NCBI GenBank assembly: GCA_003135495.1
Contig: PLBX01000562.1
Span: 1 to 9,633, forward strand
Length of the DNA stretch: 9,633 nt
Direction: 5' to 3'
Source of the DNA: Acidobacteriaceae bacterium
GTDB taxonomy: Bacteria > Acidobacteriota > Terriglobia > Terriglobales > Acidobacteriaceae
The notes beneath the pieces are model-generated. The model had not been told where the DNA came from and did not search any database. It worked only from the letters and a program-made list of their open reading frames with translations. Position numbers and translations under genes: made by a program. Of this stretch, positions 1 through 5,130 are shown in pieces. How positions within the stretch are numbered: the first letter of the stretch is position 1; every line of letters begins with the position of its first letter.

Positions 1-494
1 ATAATGCGGTCGAAATGGGCATGGGCCTTGTTCTTGATCAGCTCCACTTCGCGCGTTTCGGTGTTGAAGATGAAGATGGCGCCGACCTTGGAATCCGCGG
101 TATATAAATTGTTTTTAGAGTCGATAGCGATGCCGTAGGGCTGCGAAAGCTGCCAGAGAACCTTGCCGCTCTCCTGCTGCGACTGCGTGCCGGCGAGCCG
201 GTCCATCCACTTCGCTTTCTTAGTGTTGTTGCCTTCCTCGACCTGCGAAATCTTTTCGGACCCATAGAACGCCTGATAACGAATCCGCGCGATGGCGGGA
301 GGATTCGGCCAGACGATGTTGGAATAATCGATGACCTTGGGCGGCGGCGCGGCGCCGGTTTTTTTCTTCTTGTCCGCGAACGCAAAACCGGGCGCTAACA
401 GGAGGAGCGTGAGGGCGAGCATCAGGCACAACCTCAGCTGGGCTTTATGATTGCGAATCAAGCTGGTTGCGGCTGCAAAAATATTCGTTTTCAT
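1..494 (-). CDS. NHL / 6-bladed beta-propeller secreted protein, 3' end outside window
   Basis: The frame is open from the start to the left edge, so only about the first 164 residues are seen. The N-terminus has a basic region and a hydrophobic stretch (LMLALTLLLLAPGFAFA), which reads as a signal peptide ending near residue 40, followed by a lysine run. Further on, VLWQLSQPYGIAIDSKNNLY and ADSKVGAIFIFNTETREVE match the first blade of NHL or 6-bladed beta-propeller repeats (PxGIAxDxxxNLYxxD). Such propellers are usually binding platforms outside the cytoplasm; no catalytic role can be assigned. I chose the ATG at 494 because GGAGA lies 9 bases upstream; the ATG at 503 has the same GGAGA only about 1 base away. 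The gene starts 34 bases after the stop of the 16-heme cytochrome and is probably co-transcribed with it. NHL genes next to multiheme cytochromes are known in metal-reducing bacteria, which suggests, by inference only, a shared electron-transfer role. Confidence 0.82.
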   Translation of the reverse strand, partial: MKTNIFAAATSLIRNHKAQLRLCLMLALTLLLLAPGFAFADKKKKTGAAPPPKVIDYSNIVWPNPPAIARIRYQAFYGSEKISQVEEGNNTKKAKWMDRLAGTQSQQESGKVLWQLSQPYGIAIDSKNNLYTADSKVGAIFIFNTETREVELIKNKAHAHFDRI

Positions 495-528
495 CGTCGT
501 CATTCTCCAAAGCTTTCAAAATTCTGCA

Positions 529-2013
529 CTAGCGTTTCGTCAGATCCTTGTGACAGGTTACGCAGAACGCCAGGTTGTTGGCCTGATCCTTCACCAGCAG
601 ATCGGCCTGCGCCGACGCATGCGGCTGGTGGCAAGATAGGCAGTTAATTTTCGCGTGTATTTTCGTAACATCGGTCGGATCGGGAACGTCAACCACAGGA
701 TGTCCAGCAATTGGATGACCGCGACCAAACTTCAACGGCAGGACGACTACCTTGTTTTTCTTGAAGTAATCCTCGGGCAATTTCACTTTGCCGTCGAAGA
801 TGGTGATCATGTGCTCGGCTTCGAGCTTCTTCGGCGCTGGAGAATCGGGGCCATGACATTCGAGGCAAACGTTGTCGACTTTCGCAGCGCGCAGTAAGTG
901 CTCGTTATCGCCCCCGTGCGGTTCATGGCAGATCGCGCACGATTGTCCAAACGCCGGCTGATGCAGATGCGCCTTCTTGAACTGCTCAGCCTGATCGGAA
1001 TGGCAGGTCAGGCACGCGCTCACCGGATCCGGCTGCAGAAAGCCCGGCGTCTTTCCGGCGTGCGGATTATGGCAGGCGATGCATTCTCCCTGCGCCCCTG
1101 GATGCGGAACTTTTGCCTTTTCGATGTGCTCCGCCTGATCGCTGTGGCACATAACGCACAGCGCTTTCGTGTCGGCATTGGTCAGTACAACTTTGCCGTC
1201 TTTTGCAGGTGCGTGGCACGTGTCGCAACTCTTGTCGGCAAATGGAGGATGAGTAAACTTCGCCATCAACTTCGGCTGTGCCGACTGGTGCGGGTCGTGG
1301 CATTGGGTGCAACTCGCAGTGGCGAAGGGCTGACCCTGATGTGCTTTGACGAGCGCTTCGTCTTTTACGTCGTGGCATCCGATGCAGAGCGCGGGCACGG
1401 CCTTGGTCAGGTGATAGTCAAACTCCTGCTTTCCTTTTTCGCCGACTTTGTGGGTCGTGTGGCAGGTGTCGCATCCCATGTCGAGAGCGGCGTGGCGGCT
1501 GCCTTTCTCGGGAACATTCGTTCCCTGGGTGTGGCAGGTGAGGCAAAGATTGTCTTTCTTCTCGCCCGAAGTCGCTTTCAGCAACTGAAATTTATTGTCG
1601 GACGTATGCGGATCATGGCACTTCAGGCAATCGCGCACCGCGGGCGGATGAATCGTTCCCTTAAGCGTCGACGCGTCTTTGTCAGCATGGCAGGTGATGC
1701 AGAGTGATTGCGGAGTCGTAGTCGTGAGCTTTATGCGGGTGATGTCTTTGTTGACGCGAACTTCATGGCAGCTCAAACATCCCATCGCTATGGCGGAATG
1801 CACAAACTTGCCCTTCGACTTATCCTCGTGGCACTCGAGACACTTGGCGGCATCGACATTCTTATCTAAAGGGACCGGATGAACGGCGGTGTATGCAGGC
1901 GGCACCAGGAGCGCGCTCAGCAAAAACAGAATGACGCCAGCAATAGTGAAAGGTTGGTCGCCTTTGCTTGCGATTTGCTTACGAAACCAGATGCGATGGG
2001 GGGAAAGTCTCAC
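529..2013 (-). CDS. 16-heme c-type cytochrome, doubled-CXXCH type
   Basis: This 494-aa protein has 16 CXXCH heme c sites, with the first Cys at residues 58, 79, 105, 129, 157, 181, 210, 235, 263, 286, 311, 334, 359, 383, 458 and 484. Many read CxxCHxPH, the pattern of the doubled-CXXCH / cytochrome c7-like family, and spare histidines (for example H72, H174, H225, H255, H304) could be distal ligands. Residues 22-43 form a signal peptide or membrane anchor, so the protein should be exported and loaded with heme in the periplasm. A heme-free stretch (388-457) contains GRGHPIAGHPV. The start is a GTG at 2013 with GGAGG four bases upstream; no other in-frame start lies before the signal sequence. 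The likely role is electron transfer across or outside the envelope; the donor, acceptor and potential cannot be read. The NHL propeller gene follows at a 34-base spacing. No porin gene is visible in the window. Confidence 0.93.
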   Translation of the reverse strand: MRLSPHRIWFRKQIASKGDQPFTIAGVILFLLSALLVPPAYTAVHPVPLDKNVDAAKCLECHEDKSKGKFVHSAIAMGCLSCHEVRVNKDITRIKLTTTTPQSLCITCHADKDASTLKGTIHPPAVRDCLKCHDPHTSDNKFQLLKATSGEKKDNLCLTCHTQGTNVPEKGSRHAALDMGCDTCHTTHKVGEKGKQEFDYHLTKAVPALCIGCHDVKDEALVKAHQGQPFATASCTQCHDPHQSAQPKLMAKFTHPPFADKSCDTCHAPAKDGKVVLTNADTKALCVMCHSDQAEHIEKAKVPHPGAQGECIACHNPHAGKTPGFLQPDPVSACLTCHSDQAEQFKKAHLHQPAFGQSCAICHEPHGGDNEHLLRAAKVDNVCLECHGPDSPAPKKLEAEHMITIFDGKVKLPEDYFKKNKVVVLPLKFGRGHPIAGHPVVDVPDPTDVTKIHAKINCLSCHQPHASAQADLLVKDQANNLAFCVTCHKDLTKR

Positions 2014-2290
2014 ACAACCTCCAAAGGACGGATGTGCACGAAGGTCACCGTATCACAGAAAAATGTTGCCAATCGCAACGTAAGCTCAAATTACTGAATA
2101 AACGCAGGTTAAGAGGAACAGTTGGTCGCGCGAGAGGAGGATTGGGGCAATAAAGGACCGGCTCGTATGGGCCTTCTGCCTCAGCAGGAAAGTGAAATGC
2201 CCCACCGCGGGAGACCCCGACGGCGTTCTTTTTAATTGCAGCCATACAGAGGCTATTAAAATTTAGGAAGAAAATACAACAAGTAGGCGC

Positions 2291-2319
2291 GATCACAAGG
2301 CTTTGTGATCCACGTCACG
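2291..2319. promoter_or_regulatory. Overlapping palindromes, CRP-like site
   Basis: Bases 2291-2310 read GATCACAA-GGCT-TTGTGATC, a perfect 8-bp inverted repeat. Its right arm is also the left half of TGTGA-TCCACG-TCACG (2304-2319), which matches the CRP/FNR-superfamily pattern TGTGA-N6-TCACA at all but the last base. It lies about 290 bases upstream of the cytochrome start. It could be an operator for a CRP-type regulator, or a small hairpin. The target gene is inferred only from position. Confidence 0.4.
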
Positions 2320-2491
2320 TCTTCGCCATCACCGCACCGACAGCTATCGCATCCGGATGGCTGGCTCCGTGGCCTCTCTACAACCAGTACTCCGCGGCAA
2401 GCGAAGGTCGCCGGACCGCGCAAGGCTAAGGAGGTTCGTTGAAGCTTCCAAGCGCCGCAACCTCGAATACTTCATGAACTTCCTCCGCGCG

Positions 2492-2517
2492 TGCGGGAAC
2501 GAATTGCGGGAACGAAT
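2492..2517. repeat. 13-bp perfect tandem repeat, two copies
   Basis: TGCGGGAACGAAT occurs twice head to tail, at 2492-2504 and 2505-2517. Two copies of a 13-base unit shift any reading frame, which fits a recent slippage or duplication in a non-coding or decayed stretch. No function is evident. Confidence 0.75.
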
Positions 2518-2575
2518 ATCGAGTTTTAATTAATCTCAGTTGCGACCTTCGCTCCCAATCGCGGTGCCGATGACC

Positions 2576-2840
2576 TCACCCGGAGACCACCAGTTCCACT
2601 CTGCGATTCTGCTGACGTCCCGCCGCTGTATTATTCGACACTACAGGTTGCGTCTTCCAGAATCCCATCACCGTGATCGAAGTGGGTGCAGTGCTTTGTT
2701 GCGCAAGATAATCTCGAACCGACGCCCCGCGCTCTTTCAGATAACTGCTGGTTGTACTCGTCGCTGCCCACGCTGTCGGTATATCCGTCCACTTCTAATC
2801 GCAATTTGCCGCCATCACAGTAGAAATTCTTAGTACCCAA
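2576..2840 (-). pseudogene. OmpA-family C-terminal domain, frameshifted and truncated
   Basis: The minus strand first reads LRLEVDGYTDSVGSDEYNQQ then LSE, the peptidoglycan-binding core of OmpA/Pal/MotB domains (GYTDS.GS..YN..LS..R). Near 2728-2737 the match jumps frame and continues as RGASVRDYLAQQ, then TVMGFWKTQPVVSNNTAAG and RQQNRRVELVVSG, ending at a TGA at 2576-2578. Together these cover most of an OmpA-like domain, including the final NRRVEL motif. One extra base (or two missing) around the run of G/C and A would restore the frame. Upstream of about 2812 the homology ends and stops appear, so the signal peptide and barrel or linker region are gone. An intact gene would bind peptidoglycan at the outer membrane; this copy should not. 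A sequencing error could explain the frameshift but not the missing front. Confidence 0.82.
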
Positions 2841-2999
2841 AACGGAAATCAGGTAAATGGGGTATCCGATCCAGGGTTACACTTGGCCCTTCCACGTCTG
2901 ACCCTTTGTGCTGTCTTGTATCGAGGGAATGCTCTGCGAACACCCAAAGCCCTATACATCAACGGCCGTTCGCGTAGCACTGATGTACGATTACTTACC

Positions 3000-3197
3000 A
3001 TGGCTCCCGCTAAGTTCCAGCCGAATGCACCCGCCTCCGAAGAGGCTCTCGCTGCTTTAAGAATGGCGCTGCAAAGGGCTTTGCCCCCAGCTATATTGGA
3101 ATTTCGTGAGCGAGCTAATGGTGGAGAGGGGTTTATTCGCGGTCGATATGCTTTTTGCCATCTGGCAATGAACTTGCGAGGATTATTGGATGCTTGA
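3000..3197 (+). pseudogene. SUKH (SMI1/KNR4)-like fragment
   Basis: The 65-aa frame reads like the N-terminal half of a SUKH-superfamily protein: an E/A-rich helix with regularly spaced leucines (EEALAALRMALQRA), then LPPAILEFRERANGGEGF, where LPxxxxEFxxxxNGGEGF (N40-F45) is the family hallmark. Family members are usually about 130-180 aa, so two thirds of the fold is absent. Downstream in another frame the sequence reads FLPSGNELARII, which might be the continuation after a frameshift (weak). No Shine-Dalgarno sequence precedes the ATG, and the frame can be extended upstream to 2883 without gaining similarity. SUKH proteins often act as immunity proteins against contact-dependent or polymorphic toxins, but no toxin gene is nearby. 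The frame overlaps the next gene by 8 bases. It is most likely a remnant; a short expressed protein cannot be excluded. Confidence 0.5.
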
Positions 3198-4614
3198 GAA
3201 GAGGACTAATTCCACAAACCACAAGCAACTATTGTCTGGGTTAAACGCTGACGAACCGACATTTAAAAGGCATTATTGGCGTGTGCTGGCATCGCGGTGT
3301 CTGTGTCTTCTTCTAGTGGTGATGGTCTGTCGTGGAAGTTTGCCGGCCTATTCGGTTCTAACCCACGAGGAAATCGTGGATCTGCTCTGGAAGGATGAGA
3401 TCCGGCCTCTATTAATAAAGCGTTATCCCGGGCTGACGGATGATCAAATCAAAGAAGCGCACGCCTACGCCTACGGCGGCGCAGTCATTCAAGATCTTGG
3501 ATATTATCCATTCGGCAGCAAGGAATTCAGTGATCTTGCGCATTACGTGCGCACTGGGGATTTCGTCCGCGAACTCCTTTTGGAGAGCCAGGATGTGAAC
3601 GAGTATGCGTTCGCGTTGGGAGCGCTGGCTCACTACTCGTCGGATATAACCGGACACCCGGCGGTCAACGAGTCAGTAGGCATTGAGTATCCCAAACTGC
3701 GATCGAAGTTTGGCAAGTTCGTCTTGTATGCCGAGGATAAGACGGCACACTTGAAAACCGAATTCGGCTTCGACATGGTGCAGGTGGCAAAGAATCGCTA
3801 TGCCTCGCAGCAATACCACGACTTCATCGGGTTCAAAGTGTCAAAATCCCTGCTGGAGCGGGCATTCCCCGTGGTGTATGGACTGCAGATGAAGGACGTT
3901 ATCGCCCATGAAGATGTTGCCATCGGTTCGTATCGCTTCGCTATCAGCCGGCTGATTCCTGAAATGACGCAAGTCGCGCTGGAAACTCATAAGAAAGAAA
4001 TAACCCAGGAGCAGCCCGACTTCGCGAAAAATAAATTTTTATACCGGCTTTCGCGGACGTCTTACGAAAAAGAATGGGGCAAGGATTACTCTAAGCCCGG
4101 GTTTGGGGCGCGTCTGCTCTCACTCTTCTTTCGATTAGTTCCGAAAATTGGTCCCTTTAAGAGTCTGGGATTCAAAAAGCCGACTCCGCAAACCGAAGAC
4201 TTATATTTCAAGAGCATCAATGCGACTGTCGATCAATATAGGAGTTTTTTGCACGAGGTGAAGGCTGACTCGCTCCGGCTTCCCAATTGCGATCTGGATA
4301 GCGGGAAGGCGACCAGGGCTGCGGAATACACTCTTGCTGATGACACTTACGCGAAGTTACTGCAGCAGTTGGCAGCGCATAAGTTCGATGGGCTGACGCC
4401 GCAATTACGCGACAATATTGTGAGTTTTTATTCGACCCCGGCGTCGGCGAATATCCACACCAAGAAGAAAAAGAATGACTGGAAGAACGTCGAAAAGGAT
4501 CTGCAACAGCTGAAAGCTGCAAACATCGCGTCCGCAGCCGGGGGCGACGCACAAACAAAGACAAATTCCGCAATCGCACCACCCAGCACTCAAGTTTGCA
4601 GCGCCGGCCAATAG
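3190..4614 (+). CDS. Secreted zinc-dependent phospholipase C-like protein
   Basis: A 474-aa protein with a signal sequence at about residues 32-54 and then a zinc-dependent phospholipase C / S1-P1 nuclease-like fold. The ligand set known from Bacillus cereus PLC can be followed in order: H59 (LTHEE), D102 (AVIQDLG), H118 (DLAHYVRTGD), H148, D152 and H156 (ALAHYSSDITGHP), and H187 with E191 (HLKTE, the HxxxE pair). This supports a metal-bound hydrolase acting on phosphodiesters outside the cytoplasm; the substrate is not known. Residues from about 290 to the end form a charged, Lys/Gln-rich extension beyond the usual domain. The ATG at 3190 has GAGG 8 bases upstream, but its 27 or so residues before the signal are unusual. 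A GTG at about 3280, just before the hydrophobic segment, is a possible true start. The gene follows a decayed SUKH fragment and has no obvious partner. Confidence 0.8.
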   Translation: MLEKRTNSTNHKQLLSGLNADEPTFKRHYWRVLASRCLCLLLVVMVCRGSLPAYSVLTHEEIVDLLWKDEIRPLLIKRYPGLTDDQIKEAHAYAYGGAVIQDLGYYPFGSKEFSDLAHYVRTGDFVRELLLESQDVNEYAFALGALAHYSSDITGHPAVNESVGIEYPKLRSKFGKFVLYAEDKTAHLKTEFGFDMVQVAKNRYASQQYHDFIGFKVSKSLLERAFPVVYGLQMKDVIAHEDVAIGSYRFAISRLIPEMTQVALETHKKEITQEQPDFAKNKFLYRLSRTSYEKEWGKDYSKPGFGARLLSLFFRLVPKIGPFKSLGFKKPTPQTEDLYFKSINATVDQYRSFLHEVKADSLRLPNCDLDSGKATRAAEYTLADDTYAKLLQQLAAHKFDGLTPQLRDNIVSFYSTPASANIHTKKKKNDWKNVEKDLQQLKAANIASAAGGDAQTKTNSAIAPPSTQVCSAGQ

Positions 4615-4626
4615 TAACCAGTTGCC

Positions 4627-4646
4627 GCACTGAGATGAATCAGTGC
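4627..4646 (+). terminator. Stem-loop after the phospholipase-like gene
   Basis: GCACTGA and TCAGTGC form a perfect 7-bp stem around the loop GATGAA, starting 13 bases after the stop codon. No T-run follows, so it is a weak candidate terminator or an mRNA 3'-end stabiliser. Confidence 0.3.
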
Positions 4647-4712
4647 CCGGCTGCGAGACGTAAACGCAAACTGCTGTGTTGGTTCAGGCGGGGAAGCCCG
4701 GCGACACGCCTT

Positions 4713-4922
4713 CTAGGCGCTAACACGCACGGAGACTAATTCCGGGGTGCAGTGGGAATTTTGCATGGTTTTGACCGCGTCTTCCGCCGTAAGTCTTCCC
4801 ATCACCAAGGCCAGCTTACGATTCGTGGTCGTCTGAATAGGAAGGCGATCCATCCGCAAAACATATTGAGGAGCGTGAGCACCGCCGCGGTTGACTTTCA
4901 CCACAAACTTAATATTTTTCAT
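4713..4922 (-). CDS. Small conserved-looking hypothetical protein, 69 aa
   Basis: I do not recognise a named family. The protein reads MKNIKFVVKVNRGGAHAPQY, then VLRMDRLPIQTTTNRKLALV and MGRLTAEDAVKTMQNSHCTP. It starts with an alternating hydrophobic strand, carries a basic/Gly/His patch (NRGGAHAPQYV), and ends with a helix (LTAEDAVKTMQ) and a beta-like tail. There is no signal peptide or membrane segment, so it is probably cytoplasmic. The ATG at 4922 has GGAAGGA about 4 bases upstream. A GTG at 4982 would extend the protein by 20 residues but has no ribosome-binding site. It is divergent from the SagB-type gene and the two share a roughly 210-base intergenic region with a repeated GTTC-N5-GAAC element. 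Function is unknown; the balanced composition and the Shine-Dalgarno sequence argue for a real gene. Confidence 0.6.
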   Translation of the reverse strand: MKNIKFVVKVNRGGAHAPQYVLRMDRLPIQTTTNRKLALVMGRLTAEDAVKTMQNSHCTPELVSVRVSA

Positions 4923-4983
4923 GGTTCCTTCCCATTCTTCGAGCGTTGTATCGCAGTACTCGGTTAACTCAGAATTCTCCACG

Positions 4984-5018
4984 CGTTCACAGAGAACATA
5001 CCGTTCACGCAGAACATA
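4984..5018. promoter_or_regulatory. Two direct repeats with internal GTTC-N5-GAAC palindromes
   Basis: The unit CGTTCAC-NN-AGAACATA occurs at 4984-5000 and 5002-5018, differing only at the two N positions, with an 18-base period. Each unit contains an inverted repeat GTTC-N5-GAAC. A weaker third copy (GTTAACTCAGAATT) starts at 4963. The pair lies in the divergent intergenic region, 52 bases upstream of the -35 box of the SagB-type gene, where a dimeric regulator could bind two sites on nearly the same DNA face. The regulator is unknown. Confidence 0.5.
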
Positions 5019-5069
5019 AACGGGTAGACAGGCTAAGTCGCAGGAACTGAAGGCAGCGCTAAGTCAGTC

Positions 5070-5098
5070 TTGATGTTAGGCTTATTGGCTGCTATTGT
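5070..5098 (+). promoter_or_regulatory. Sigma70-like promoter of the SagB-type gene
   Basis: TTGATG (5070-5075), a 17-base spacer and TATTGT (5093-5098) match the -35 and -10 hexamers well with ideal spacing. Transcription would start at about 5105, giving a leader of about 26 bases before the ATG at 5131. This also argues against using the in-frame TTG at 5095 as start codon. Confidence 0.5.
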
Positions 5099-5130
5099 CA
5101 AGCTCGTTAACTAAGCTCGCTACCCATGTT

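Larger units (their letters stand above)
2014..2575. other. Gene-poor stretch upstream of the cytochrome gene
   Basis: About 560 bases hold no open frame that I would call a gene. The longest frame, on the minus strand at 2045-2296, has no family resemblance. Another minus-strand stretch (about 2350-2520) is open only in short pieces. What can be seen is the cytochrome ribosome-binding site at its left end, the overlapping palindromes at 2291-2319 and the tandem repeat at 2492-2517. No promoter with a convincing -10 hexamer was found for the cytochrome gene. The stretch may be a long 5' region, decayed genes, or both. Confidence 0.6.

Noticed and set aside
898..1707. 269-aa open frame on the plus strand
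   Set aside because: It is antisense to the 16-heme cytochrome, whose repeated CXXCH motifs leave the opposite frame open; the translation is Arg/Val-rich with no family resemblance.
2045..2296. 83-aa frame on the minus strand upstream of the cytochrome gene
   Set aside because: No recognisable family, no convincing ribosome-binding site, and it lies in a zone with other signs of decay.
2883..2999. Upstream extension of the SUKH-like frame
   Set aside because: The extra 39 residues show no similarity to the family and begin with a TTG lacking a ribosome-binding site.
4217..4630. 137-aa frame on the minus strand
   Set aside because: Antisense to the 3' part of the phospholipase-like gene, with Arg/Ser-rich low-complexity sequence.
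4984..5018. CRISPR-like short repeats
   Set aside because: Only two or three units, with no spacers of constant length and no cas genes; an operator is far more likely.
5095..5130. In-frame TTG start 12 codons upstream for the SagB-type gene
   Set aside because: The TTG falls inside a good -10 hexamer and lacks a ribosome-binding site; family proteins begin near the ATG at 5131.
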